DNA of 64,000 bases from Caenibius sp. WL (GTDB taxonomy: Bacteria; Pseudomonadota; Alphaproteobacteria; Sphingomonadales; Sphingomonadaceae): positions 880,501-944,500 of the forward strand of contig NZ_CP081844.1 of NCBI RefSeq assembly GCF_019803445.1. The letters run 5' to 3'. Shown in pieces: positions 32,648 through 41,568 of this stretch. The position numbers and the translations under genes are program-made. Positions within the stretch are counted from its first letter, which is position 1, and each line of letters begins with the position of its first letter. The notes under the pieces are model-generated. The model had not been told where the DNA came from. It saw nothing but the letters and a program-made list of their open reading frames with translations, and did no database searches.

Positions 32648-34837
32648 ATGACGAAAACGATTACGCTGGCCGCATTGGTCACGACGGCTTTGAGCACGCC
32701 GCTCTATGCCCAGACTGTCAGCGAGAATGGCGGCGGCATCGAGGAAATCATCGTCACCGCGCAAAAGCGCGAACAGAATCTGCAGGACGTGCCGATCGCG
32801 ATCTCCGCACTTTCGCCCGCCTATCTGGAAAAGCGGGAAATCACCTCGATTGCCAATCTCAGCGGGTTGGCGCCCAACCTCAAGGTCGATACGGCGGGTG
32901 GTAATCGTACAACCCCGATCATCTCCATCCGTGGTGGGGTGCAGGGCAATCCGCAAATCTATTTCGAACCTTCGGTCGGTGTTTATATCGACGGAGTCTA
33001 TATCGCTAAGGCGCAAGGCTCGCTGTTCGATGTTGCCGATATCGAGCGGATCGAAGTGCTACGCGGCCCGCAAGGTACGCTTTACGGCCGTAATGCCGTT
33101 GCAGGCGCGCTTAACATCATTACCAAGAAACCGAGCGGAGAATTGGGCGGCAAGATCGAGGCGTCCTATGGCAACTATGACTATCGGCGTGTGCGTGGGA
33201 CGCTCGATCTGCCGCGCTTCGGCATTTTCAGTGTAAAGTTGTCGGGCCAGATCGCTAAGCGCGATGGCTTCTACAAAGTGTTGGGCAATCCTAACACTGA
33301 TAATGCCGGATCACTCGATTCCAAGAGTGGAATGATTCAGGTTCGGGCCGAACCGAGCGATGCCCTGACTCTCGATTATGTGTTCGATATCAGCGTCAAC
33401 GACCAGCAGGCCAACCCCGCGCAGACGGTTCTGGGAACTGGCTCTATTGCACCTTATGTCACATCCCGCAAACGCCAGAAGAGCATCAGCTTCAACAGCC
33501 CGAACTTCGAATATGCGAAGAACTGGGGGCATGCATTGACGGCATCCCTTGATCTTGGCGATGTGGGTATGCTGAAATCGATAACTGCGCTACGCAAGCA
33601 AAAGTATCGTGACACGCTCGATCTCGATGGTACCCCGACTTCGCTGGGGTTCTCCTCCCGTGATTCCCGCTACAAGCAATTCAGCCAGGAACTCCAGCTA
33701 ACCGGTGTGGCGGGGCGGCTGAATTACGTGGTGGGCGGCTACTATTTCGAGGATGACGGCTTCGTATTCAATCCGCAATCCTTCTTCTCCGGGGCTTCGA
33801 ATACAGACTCGCGCTTCGGCTTCACCACTAAGGCCTACGCTGCCTATGCGCAGTTCGACTACAAGCTCACCGACGCTCTGACACTGACCGGCGGCCTGCG
33901 CTACACGCATGAGAAAAAGACGGTGGAACGCTATCTGGCGCGGCTTACCGGTGCGGGTCCGTTGGTTGTTGTCGATCTGCCGGAAGGTGCAACCCCGGCG
34001 GCCAAGTTTAAAAAAGTTTCCCCAACCCTATCCTTGGCTTATGAATTCAGCCCCAATTTCAATGCCTATGCGCGCTATACCCAAGGCTATCGTAGTGGCG
34101 GCTTTAATGCAGTCGCCAGCACGACCGCCGATGTGCAGCGCATTTTCAGGCCGCAGGTCCAGAACACATACGAAATCGGTTTCAAGTCGCGTCTGCTGAA
34201 CAACAGACTACAACTCAATGTGGCTGCATTCCAGAATGACGTCGACGATCTCCAACTCTCGGTGTTCGTGCCTGGCCTTTCCGCCGCTAGCATTCTGGTG
34301 AACGCGGGCAAGGCGCGGATTCGCGGAGTCGAAGTGGAGGCCACCTTGCGCCCGACCGACCGCCTGACATTGCAGACGGGCGTCGGCTATCTGCACGGCA
34401 AGTATCTGCGCTATATCGATAACGGGGTCGATGTGGCGGACAATCGTGCCTTCACCCATTCACCCAAATGGACATGGTCCTCCAGCGTGGACTGGACGGC
34501 GCTGGAGGCGGATTGGGGCAAGCTCAATCTCATCGCCGATCTCAATCTCGTGTCGAAATCCTATGTTTCGGCATCGCCACTGGTGACGACGGCGCCAACA
34601 CAAACTGCCGCTGCGCTCACCCGCACGCCCACCCGCACCCTGCTCGACGCAAGGCTGGTATTGAGCGAGCTATCGCTCGGCGGGGCGACCGCTTCGGTAT
34701 CGCTGTGGGGCAAAAACCTGCTGAATGAAAAGGATCCCAATTTCTTCATCAGCTACGGCGCCAACTTCCAGAATCTCATTACCGCCTATTTCCCCGACCC
34801 GCGGACCTACGGTGTCACTCTGGGGCTGCGCTTCTGA
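32648..34837 (+). CDS. TonB-dependent outer-membrane receptor (DUF1214 cluster)
   Basis: 729 residues with signal peptide ending in TPLYAQ. The TonB-box-like region IEEIIVTAQKREQNLQDVPIAIS, the plug with VLRGPQGTLYGRNAVAGAL, and the barrel ending YGVTLGLRF are all standard. The subgroup with IIVTAQKREQNLQDVP is the large sphingomonad catabolic receptor group rather than siderophore receptors. It lies 28 bases after the DUF1214 gene, with a GGAGG-type ribosome site (AGGGAGGA). Flanked by two DUF1214-like proteins and an Old Yellow Enzyme, it probably imports a steroid-, terpene- or lignin-derived compound; substrate inferred only from context. Confidence 0.93.
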   Translation: MTKTITLAALVTTALSTPLYAQTVSENGGGIEEIIVTAQKREQNLQDVPIAISALSPAYLEKREITSIANLSGLAPNLKVDTAGGNRTTPIISIRGGVQGNPQIYFEPSVGVYIDGVYIAKAQGSLFDVADIERIEVLRGPQGTLYGRNAVAGALNIITKKPSGELGGKIEASYGNYDYRRVRGTLDLPRFGIFSVKLSGQIAKRDGFYKVLGNPNTDNAGSLDSKSGMIQVRAEPSDALTLDYVFDISVNDQQANPAQTVLGTGSIAPYVTSRKRQKSISFNSPNFEYAKNWGHALTASLDLGDVGMLKSITALRKQKYRDTLDLDGTPTSLGFSSRDSRYKQFSQELQLTGVAGRLNYVVGGYYFEDDGFVFNPQSFFSGASNTDSRFGFTTKAYAAYAQFDYKLTDALTLTGGLRYTHEKKTVERYLARLTGAGPLVVVDLPEGATPAAKFKKVSPTLSLAYEFSPNFNAYARYTQGYRSGGFNAVASTTADVQRIFRPQVQNTYEIGFKSRLLNNRLQLNVAAFQNDVDDLQLSVFVPGLSAASILVNAGKARIRGVEVEATLRPTDRLTLQTGVGYLHGKYLRYIDNGVDVADNRAFTHSPKWTWSSSVDWTALEADWGKLNLIADLNLVSKSYVSASPLVTTAPTQTAAALTRTPTRTLLDARLVLSELSLGGATASVSLWGKNLLNEKDPNFFISYGANFQNLITAYFPDPRTYGVTLGLRF

Positions 34838-34850
34838 AGGGAGAAAGATC

Positions 34851-36218
34851 ATGTCGCATAAGAAAATAGTTCTGGCTCTTGGTCTTGCATTGCAGGGAAT
34901 CTGTTCGGGAGGCCTCGCGCTGACGGGGGCGCCACTGCATGCGGAGACATCGGCTTCTGGCGGCGTGCTTGCGACGCCGGGCCAGATCGCGTTCGAGAAA
35001 CACGTGCTGCGCATCATGGAACACCCGGTGTTGCAGGCCGAAATTCGGCGGGTGGAAGCCTTGTATAGCGCCGATCCGCAAGGTGCTACGCCCACCGGCA
35101 AGGCGACTATCAAGCGTGCGGCACACGCCATTGCGGTGACGGCTGCCCAATATGCAGTAGGAGAGGATACCGATCGTCCGGGCGTGTTCTGGGTCATCAA
35201 TGCGCCGCATGACTGGTTTGGGATCCAGTTTCCGCGCTCTGCCTATGGGATTGAAAACCCGGATAACGTTTATCGTAATCTCATGGTCGACGGTGCGGTA
35301 CGTTACGAGATTCATGGACGACTCGAACGGCAGGGCCCGGTGGAGCAGCACTTCGAATTACGTGATTCCATCCCCGGTACGGGAGCTATGGGCCCGGAAG
35401 GCGGGCAGCAGGTGGCAACTCTGAACAATGACACGATGCAGATCGCCGCGGATGGAACGTTTACGATCACGATCGACAGCAGCCCGGCCAATGGCCGCGC
35501 CAATCACATGCAGATGCCGGCCGAAGGAAAGTTTCTGCTTATCGTGCGCGACTTGTTCACCGATTGGGGGACGCAGAACCCCGTCGCGCTGGATGTGCGA
35601 CGTATCAGCGGCCCTGCTGTCCGTCCGGCCCGCACCGATGATGAAATCGCGCAGCGGGCAACGGCAATCCTTTCGCAGATGGCACCCTACTGGCTCAACT
35701 ATTTCAACCAGTACACTTATGGGGCCCAACCGAACCAGATAAAGCAAGCTAGGGTTCGCCCCGGTGGGCGGGGTATGTCGTCCGGGGGATATTTCAATCT
35801 GGCGGTCGATCAAGCGCTGCTCATAACGTTGGATGCCGTAAGTGCGAAATCGCTGGGGATTCAGATAACCGATCCGTGGGGCGTCGCATACGAATACACG
35901 AATCGCACCAGCAGCCTGAACAACACGCAGGCCAAGCCGAATGCCGATGGAACATATACTTTCGTCGTCTCGCAGCGCGATCCCGGCGTCTATAACTGGC
36001 TTGATCCCGAAGGCCATGCTGCGGGGCTGATGGCGATCCGCTGGCAGGCCATGTCTGGCGGCGGGACGCCAGGCAATGCGGTGCGTAGCGCTCAGGTGGT
36101 GCCGCTGGCGCGGCTGAAGCAGGTGCTGCCCAAGGGGACGCAATTCGTTACCCCCGCGCAGCGCAAGGCGCAGCAGGCGGAGCGGGCCGCCCATTATGCG
36201 CGGCGGCTGGGGCAGTAG
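34851..36218 (+). CDS. Secreted DUF1214-like protein (second copy in the cluster)
   Basis: 455 residues with Sec signal MSHKKIVLALGLALQGICSG ... LHAE. The body resembles the DUF1214 protein at 31315: FWVINAPHDWFGIQFPRSAYGIE, LGIQITDPWGVAYEYTNRT and SQRDPGVYNWLDPEGHAAGLM match, in order, the corresponding segments there (CEYWNIEFNNPW; HEDPGVPNWLDTAGFVEGM). So the two are distant paralogues exported by different routes (Sec versus Tat). Strong ribosome site GAAGGGAGAAAG. It lies 13 bases after the TonB receptor; function unknown. Confidence 0.8.
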   Translation: MSHKKIVLALGLALQGICSGGLALTGAPLHAETSASGGVLATPGQIAFEKHVLRIMEHPVLQAEIRRVEALYSADPQGATPTGKATIKRAAHAIAVTAAQYAVGEDTDRPGVFWVINAPHDWFGIQFPRSAYGIENPDNVYRNLMVDGAVRYEIHGRLERQGPVEQHFELRDSIPGTGAMGPEGGQQVATLNNDTMQIAADGTFTITIDSSPANGRANHMQMPAEGKFLLIVRDLFTDWGTQNPVALDVRRISGPAVRPARTDDEIAQRATAILSQMAPYWLNYFNQYTYGAQPNQIKQARVRPGGRGMSSGGYFNLAVDQALLITLDAVSAKSLGIQITDPWGVAYEYTNRTSSLNNTQAKPNADGTYTFVVSQRDPGVYNWLDPEGHAAGLMAIRWQAMSGGGTPGNAVRSAQVVPLARLKQVLPKGTQFVTPAQRKAQQAERAAHYARRLGQ

Positions 36219-36222
36219 GCTG

Positions 36223-37278
36223 GTGACTTTGTTCGAACCGGTTGCACTGGGTGCCATCATGCTGCGCAATCGCATCGTGATGGCGCCGATGACCCGAAGC
36301 CGCGCCGACGAGGATGAAGCGGCCACTGCGCTGATGCGGGACTATTACCGCCAGCGCGCTTCGGCTGGCCTTATCATCAGCGAAGGCACGCATCCCAGCC
36401 CGCATGGGAAAGGTTACATCCGTACACCGGGCATTTATGATGCGCGGCAGATTGCGGCCTGGCGTGAGGTTACGGATGCCGTCCATGCGGAGGGGGGAAG
36501 CATCGTCCTCCAGATCATGCATGTCGGCCGGATCGCCAGCCATCTGAACAAACGGGCGGACGCGGAAACGGTGGGGCCGTCACCAATCCGCGCGCGGGGC
36601 CAGATCGTCACCGCCGCGGGCATGGCCGATTTCGATCAGCCGCGCGAACTGCTGCTTGCGGAAATTCCGGGCGTGATCGAGGAATTCGCCGCGGCATCGC
36701 GCAACGCGATTACAGCAGGCTTCGATGGGGTGGAACTGCATTGCACCAGCGGTTACCTGCCCGCGCAGTTCCTCTCTTCCGGCACCAATCTGCGCCAGGA
36801 TCGCTATGGCGGCGGGCCCCAGGCGCGTATCCGCTTCATCGTGGAAACGCTGGAGGCGATGTGCGGTGCGGTGGGTGCGGACAGAGTGGGTTTCCGAATC
36901 TGCCCAGGCAATCCCTTCAACGATATCCATGATGACGCTCCGGTGGAGACATATGGCTGCCTGCTGGCCGCCGCTGCACCGCTCGGCCTTGCTTATCTGC
37001 ACCTGATCGATGTCCCCAATCCGCAGGTCGACAGCCTTGCGCTCGCGCGGAAGGCATGGACGGGCAATCTCATACTGAACGAAGGTATGACCCGTCCACG
37101 GGCCGAACGGTTGCTGCGGGATGGGGTGGCCGCAGCCTTCTCCTTCGGGCGGCCGTTCATCGCGAATCCCGATCTGGTGCACCGGATGCGGCACGATCTG
37201 CCACTAGCGGATTTCGATCCCGCAACGCTCTACACGCCGGGGCCCGAAGGCTACACCGACTATGCGGCGTTGGAATAG
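36223..37278 (+). CDS. Old Yellow Enzyme-family NADH:flavin oxidoreductase, with an active-site substitution
   Basis: 351 residues, FMN-binding TIM barrel. Opening TLFEPVALGAIMLRNRIVMAPMTRSRA, FMN-site GRIASH, the catalytic-region GFDGVELHCTSGYLPAQFL, and C-terminal FGRPFIANPDLVHRM are typical of ene-reductases. The usual substrate-binding pair His-x-x-Asn/His is His-Cys-Thr-Ser here: the second residue is Ser, which may change or weaken alkene reduction. GTG at 36223 is chosen because ATG 36196 would overlap the previous gene by 23 bases; it follows the DUF1214-like stop by four bases. It may reduce an enone of the imported compound. Confidence 0.9.
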   Translation: MTLFEPVALGAIMLRNRIVMAPMTRSRADEDEAATALMRDYYRQRASAGLIISEGTHPSPHGKGYIRTPGIYDARQIAAWREVTDAVHAEGGSIVLQIMHVGRIASHLNKRADAETVGPSPIRARGQIVTAAGMADFDQPRELLLAEIPGVIEEFAAASRNAITAGFDGVELHCTSGYLPAQFLSSGTNLRQDRYGGGPQARIRFIVETLEAMCGAVGADRVGFRICPGNPFNDIHDDAPVETYGCLLAAAAPLGLAYLHLIDVPNPQVDSLALARKAWTGNLILNEGMTRPRAERLLRDGVAAAFSFGRPFIANPDLVHRMRHDLPLADFDPATLYTPGPEGYTDYAALE

Positions 37279-37287
37279 GCGTCCGGT

Positions 37288-37725
37288 CTAGTCCGAACGG
37301 CTGCGCAGATAGGCGATCAGGTCCGCCCGGTCGAGCGGATCGGCCATGCCACCGAACTGCATGGTGGTGCCGGGGACGACTTTCTGTGGGTTTTCCATCC
37401 ACGCATCCAGCGTCTGGGCATCCCACCGGCGGCCGGTATCGCGCAGCGCGGCGGTATAACCGAAGCGGGCACTGTTCCGGCCAAACTCTTGCCCGAAGAT
37501 ACCATGGAGATTGGGACCGCCGGTGTCGGGGGCGCCTTTGCTGATCGTGTGGCATCCCGCGCATTGGCGGAACTTCCGCGCCCCTACGCTGGCGTCGGCC
37601 ACTTTCAGCAAGGCCTGGAGCGTTGGACGGGGCCCCGCTGCGCGCAGGCGTTCCTCCCGCCGGTCGTCCGCGCAGCCGGTCAACGCCAGCAGTAACAGCA
37701 GGGATACGGCAATGCGGACGGACAA
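37288..37725 (-). CDS. Membrane-anchored or periplasmic class I cytochrome c
   Basis: 145 residues. The TTG start at 37725 is fixed by AAGGAG seven bases upstream and gives the lipoprotein/signal sequence MSVRIAVSLLLLLALTGC. Haem motif CAGCH (residues FRQCAGCHTISKG) with a C-terminal Met ligand in GTTMQFGGM is the mono-haem cytochrome c552/c550 layout (TLDAWMENPQKVVPGTTM). It likely carries electrons in the periplasm. A longer frame starting at 37761 lacks a ribosome site. It converges on the Old Yellow Enzyme gene with 9 bases between. Confidence 0.88.
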   Translation of the reverse strand: MSVRIAVSLLLLLALTGCADDRREERLRAAGPRPTLQALLKVADASVGARKFRQCAGCHTISKGAPDTGGPNLHGIFGQEFGRNSARFGYTAALRDTGRRWDAQTLDAWMENPQKVVPGTTMQFGGMADPLDRADLIAYLRSRSD

Positions 37726-37850
37726 GACGAAACTCCTTGACGCGCGCCATTGCCAGCCCAAGCACGATGACGATAGCGGACCGATTGTCCCACCATCTCT
37801 CTACGTCTGCCTTATTGGTCCAACCCTCCGGCGAGGTGGCCTTATGGCCA

Positions 37851-38888
37851 TCATTCGTGTCGAAGGCTCGCCACAATAGGTTCGAGAAGCTGGATCGTCC
37901 CGGCATCGGCGTCCATCCGCACCAGCGCACCCACCGGCAGGCTGAGCTGGTCGCGGATATGGCCGATATTCGCGTCGGCAAAGACGGGAACGCCAAGCGG
38001 GGCGAGATACTGGTCGAGAATCTGCGGCATAGTGAAACCCGCATAATCGGGCAGGCCGATAGTGCAACGCGAACACCGGCCGAAAATCACCCCGGCGACT
38101 TTCCCCAGCACGCCTGCCAGCGCAAGCTGATTGAGCATGCGGTCGATGCGATATTCCGCTTCGCCCACATCTTCGAGAAACAGGATCGCGCCATCGAAAT
38201 CGGGAAGCCACGGGGTGCCCATCAGCGTGGAGAGGACCGTGAGATTGCCGCCCAGCAAGCGGCCGCTGGCTTCGCCCGGGCGGATCGTGGTGATGCGGGC
38301 TGCTGGCGTCGTATCGTCCCCCGCCATACCGCCGAGCAGAGGCGTTTCCCCACTGAAAGCAAGGCGCCAAAAGCTGTTCCAGCTGGTCACATCCCAGTGA
38401 TTGGCGGCGTTGGGCGCGTGGATCGTGGCAAAACCGGCCCGCGCCGCGAAAGCGAGGTGAAGCGCCGTCACATCGCTGAAACCGACAAGCAGCTTGGGAT
38501 TGGCCCGGATCAGACCCCAGTCGAGCAGAGGCAACAGCCGCGCGCTGCCCCATCCGCCGCGCAGGGTAAAAATTGCGCGCACCGTCCGGTCGGCGAACAT
38601 GGCGTGAATGTCGGCCGCCCGATCCTTGTCGGTGCCTGCCAGATAACCGAACGTATCTGCAGCATGCTGGCCGAATTTGGGCACCAGTCCCATGCCCCGG
38701 ATGGTGTCCTGCACCGCTTCGAGGTGGAGCGGTTCGCTATCGGGGCTGGCCGGGGCGATCAGGCCGACGGTATCGCCGGGGCGAAGCCGGGGTGGCTTGG
38801 TTGCTGGGCGGGCCGCCGCCGGGACGGAAAGCAGGGCTGAGCCGAGAAGGCCACCGATGCCGCCAAGGGTCGAACGCCGATCGAGCAT
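37851..38888 (-). CDS. LD-carboxypeptidase (peptidase S66, LdcA/MccF type)
   Basis: 345 residues. N-terminus MLDRRSTLGGIGGLLGSALLSVPAAA is a Tat-like export signal. The S66 catalytic set is present: Ser in VGFSDVTALHL, Glu in ILFLEDVGEAEYRIDRM, and His in ANIGHIRDQ. The family removes the terminal D-Ala from murein tetrapeptides during recycling, or cleaves microcin C-like peptides. An exported form is unusual for LdcA, which is cytoplasmic, and would act on periplasmic muropeptides. ATG 38888 lacks a strong ribosome site. Single gene. Confidence 0.9.
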   Translation of the reverse strand: MLDRRSTLGGIGGLLGSALLSVPAAARPATKPPRLRPGDTVGLIAPASPDSEPLHLEAVQDTIRGMGLVPKFGQHAADTFGYLAGTDKDRAADIHAMFADRTVRAIFTLRGGWGSARLLPLLDWGLIRANPKLLVGFSDVTALHLAFAARAGFATIHAPNAANHWDVTSWNSFWRLAFSGETPLLGGMAGDDTTPAARITTIRPGEASGRLLGGNLTVLSTLMGTPWLPDFDGAILFLEDVGEAEYRIDRMLNQLALAGVLGKVAGVIFGRCSRCTIGLPDYAGFTMPQILDQYLAPLGVPVFADANIGHIRDQLSLPVGALVRMDADAGTIQLLEPIVASLRHE

Positions 38889-39009
38889 GAAAGGGCCTAT
38901 AAGGCGTTACGGGCGTTTTCGCCTAGAATGATTTCGAGGCAGGGGGAGTTTACCTGCTGACCCGAAATTGCGGTAAGCAAAGATGACCTTGAGTGCTTGC
39001 CAGCAGCCT

Positions 39010-39945
39010 TCAGCCTCGTAGCGCCAGGATCGCGGTGAGCGCGTCCGGCAGCTCGCTGCTGTCCCGGCAAAACAGGCCGGGGGCGAATTCCAGATGCGTC
39101 GCCCCTGCCGCGGCATAGTCTCCCGCACGGGCGAGAGTGGCGGCGAGATCGAAGCCGTTTGCTCCCGGCACCGGTTCGGGCATCGCACGGATTGCGAAAA
39201 GGGCGGGATCGCGCCCGCGTTCGGCAAGTGCGGCATGAATCCGCGCGCGGCCTTCGGCAATTTGTTCCAGCGCAGTGGCCCGGGGTACGTCATGTGCCCT
39301 ATCGCCCGATGGCAGGCCGAACCACGGCGCCCACCCCGCGCCATAATCCGCAATCCGCGCTACGTTGCGTGGACCGGGTGCGAGACCGAACCAGATCGGC
39401 ACACCGCCTGTCTGATGTGGGAAAGGCAGGCTATACAGCCCATCGAACGCCACATGGTGCCCGGCAAAATCGGCTGGCGCGGACGTCCACAGCGCACGCA
39501 TCGCTTGCACCTGCTCATCGAGCAAGGCGGTGCGTCCATCGAAAGGCACGCCGCAGCCATCGTATTCCGCTTTCTGCCAGCCGGTGCCGAGCCCGATTTC
39601 CAGCCGTCCGCGTGACAAATGATCGAGCGTGGCGAGTTGTTTGGCCAGCAGCACCGCCGGGCGCAACGGCGCGATCAGGATGCCGGTCGAAAGCCGCGCC
39701 CGCGCGGTCACCGCCGCCACGGCGGAGAGCAGCGCCACCGGTTCGTACCAGCCGGCATCCACTGTCGAGGGATAGCGCCCATAGGGATAGCCGACGATTT
39801 CCCGCCCCATCGCCACATGTTCGGACACGGTAAGCTGGTCCGCGCCCGCCGCATCGGCCATGCGCGCAAAATCGAGCACGCCGCCGATATCGCCCGTCAG
39901 ATGTTCGATTCCGGTGAGGCTGATCGCGATGCGAATGCCGTTCAT
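39010..39945 (-). CDS. LLM-class flavin-dependent oxidoreductase (bacterial luciferase-like)
   Basis: 311 residues with the luciferase-like TIM barrel: AISLTGIEHL, MADAAGADQLTVSEH, LATLDHLSRGRLEIGLGTGWQKAEYD and the C-terminal GATHLEF. Related proteins use F420 or FMN to oxidise or mono-oxygenate small organics. It is the last gene of a P450-ferredoxin-LLM operon; its ATG is four bases after the ferredoxin stop. F420 synthesis is not known to be usual in sphingomonads, so an FMN/NAD(P)H-dependent enzyme is likely despite family names that mention F420. Confidence 0.88.
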   Translation of the reverse strand: MNGIRIAISLTGIEHLTGDIGGVLDFARMADAAGADQLTVSEHVAMGREIVGYPYGRYPSTVDAGWYEPVALLSAVAAVTARARLSTGILIAPLRPAVLLAKQLATLDHLSRGRLEIGLGTGWQKAEYDGCGVPFDGRTALLDEQVQAMRALWTSAPADFAGHHVAFDGLYSLPFPHQTGGVPIWFGLAPGPRNVARIADYGAGWAPWFGLPSGDRAHDVPRATALEQIAEGRARIHAALAERGRDPALFAIRAMPEPVPGANGFDLAATLARAGDYAAAGATHLEFAPGLFCRDSSELPDALTAILALRG

Positions 39946-39949
39946 CGCT

Positions 39950-40267
39950 TCACACTTGCGAAGCGGGGACGATGAACGTGATCCCTTCCAGTTCCGGCCC
40001 CAGCACCACCTGACAGGTCAGGCGGCTGGTCGGCTGGATATCGATGCAGCCGTCGATCATGTCACGTTCCTGCGAGCTGGGTTCGGGCAGCGATGCGCCT
40101 GCGGGCGGCATGGCGTAGCAGTGACAGGTGGCGCAGGCCATCGCGCCGCCGCATTCGCCGATCACGCCGGGGATCAGCGCGCGCGTGGCGCATCGCATCG
40201 CGCTTTCGCCGGCTTCGCCTTCGACAAGATGTTCGTGGCCTTCGGGATCGATGAAACGGACCCGCAT
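39950..40267 (-). CDS. [2Fe-2S] ferredoxin (putidaredoxin/adrenodoxin type)
   Basis: 105 residues: MRVRFIDPEGHEHLVEGEAG opens a typical beta-grasp fold. The cluster ligands C-x5-C-x2-C appear in GECGGAMACATCHCY, with the fourth Cys in SRLTCQVVLG. This is the P450-serving subgroup. It lies one base after the P450 stop, with GGAG before the start at 40267 (an ATG 15 bases earlier is also in frame), so it is almost certainly the electron donor of that P450; no reductase gene is in the window. Confidence 0.93.
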   Translation of the reverse strand: MRVRFIDPEGHEHLVEGEAGESAMRCATRALIPGVIGECGGAMACATCHCYAMPPAGASLPEPSSQERDMIDGCIDIQPTSRLTCQVVLGPELEGITFIVPASQV

Positions 40268-40268
40268 C

Positions 40269-41453
40269 TTACGCTTCTCCATAAGGCTGGACGATCATGT
40301 GGCGCACGCCGCGCAGCACCGCGCCGACATGCTCTATCGTCTGCCCCGGTTTCAGCCGGATATCGGGGAAACGGTCGAACACCACACGCAGCGCGGTTTC
40401 CAGTTCGCGGCGCGCGACATGCATGCCGAGACAGAAATGGCTGCTGCGCCCGAACGTGAGAATTTCGCGATTGTCGCGGGATGGATCGAACCGGCGCGGA
40501 TCGGGGAAGACCGTGGGGTCGTTGTTGGCGGCGGTGATGCCAAACAGAGTCCAATCCCCCTTGGCGATATGAACCCCGCCGAATTCCACATCGGCGCTGG
40601 CCATCCGGGGGAGCAAGGCGGTGGGCGGCTGCCAACGCAGACCTTCGGTCACGATTGCTTCGCGATCCTTGTCGCTGCCGCGTGCCAGCGCACACAATTC
40701 GGGATTGGCGAGCAGTTCGGCGAACAGGCTGCTGCCGTTCTTGTACGTGGTGTCCGATCCGGCGGGAAACAGCAGGCCGAGGAAGGAGAGGATGCGTTCG
40801 TCGCTCAGGCTCTCGCCTTCGTATTCGGCCTGCGTCAGACGTGAGACGAAATCATCCCCCGGATCGGCCCGTCGCGCATCGATAATCGCCTGCATATAGG
40901 CGTCGAATTCGGCCTTGGCCTTGACCGCGCCTTCCGGGTCCCACGGAAAATCGATCATCTTGATCGCCCATTCCATGAACTGGCTTTCTTCCGCCACCGG
41001 GATGCCGAGCAGCCGGGTGATGACGAGAAAGGGATAGGGCCGGGCGAACGCGGAGACGAATTCAACCTCGCGCTGTCCTTCCATCCGGTCGCACAATTCG
41101 TGTGCGATCGGTTCTATCAGCGCCTCGACATAGGATCGCACTTTCACCGGCATGAACAGCGGGTTCACCAGCGCCCGGCTTACCCGATGCTCCTCCCCCG
41201 CCATGGTCTGGAGCGTCTTGCCCATCGAAGGTTCCGAAATCAGCTTGTAGCCGGCGGTTGCGTCGAAATGGTCGTAGTCTTCGAATGCGGATTTCAGCAG
41301 GCCATGATCCATGATCAGCCAGACCGGCGATCCATGGTAACGCACCGGCACCACCGGGCCGTGCGTGCGCAGCTCGTCGATCAGCGCGTGCAGGTTGGGC
41401 ACGTCATCATAGGCGAAGTCGATGTCGGGCATCAGCGGGGTCACGGCATTCAT
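40269..41453 (-). CDS. Cytochrome P450 (with ferredoxin partner)
   Basis: About 394 residues. I-helix AGSDTT (LLFPAGSDTTYKNGS), K-helix ExxR (VTEGLRWQPP) and the haem loop FGRSSHFCLGMHVARRELE with Cys341 are intact, so it is a soluble class I bacterial P450. Its donor ferredoxin and an LLM oxidoreductase follow in the operon. ATG 41453 (MNAVTPLMPDIDFAYDD) has GAAGGG upstream; a GTG 48 bases earlier is possible. It is divergent from the LuxR-type regulator at 41569, which may control it. Likely hydroxylates a hydrophobic carbon source. Confidence 0.93.
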   Translation of the reverse strand: MNAVTPLMPDIDFAYDDVPNLHALIDELRTHGPVVPVRYHGSPVWLIMDHGLLKSAFEDYDHFDATAGYKLISEPSMGKTLQTMAGEEHRVSRALVNPLFMPVKVRSYVEALIEPIAHELCDRMEGQREVEFVSAFARPYPFLVITRLLGIPVAEESQFMEWAIKMIDFPWDPEGAVKAKAEFDAYMQAIIDARRADPGDDFVSRLTQAEYEGESLSDERILSFLGLLFPAGSDTTYKNGSSLFAELLANPELCALARGSDKDREAIVTEGLRWQPPTALLPRMASADVEFGGVHIAKGDWTLFGITAANNDPTVFPDPRRFDPSRDNREILTFGRSSHFCLGMHVARRELETALRVVFDRFPDIRLKPGQTIEHVGAVLRGVRHMIVQPYGEA

Positions 41454-41568
41454 GCTTTGCGGCCCTTCGTTCTTGGGGTTAGAATTGCTGAGATAAGACA
41501 CCGCGCGTGCGGGTGCTGTCCCCGGATGGGGACATTCTGCGCGGAACGCGGATTTTTGTGGTGGAGAG

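Noticed and set aside
37157-38044. 295-codon minus-strand frame
   Set aside because: Arg/Ser/Pro-rich shadow crossing the cytochrome c gene and neighbouring genes; no motifs and no start context.
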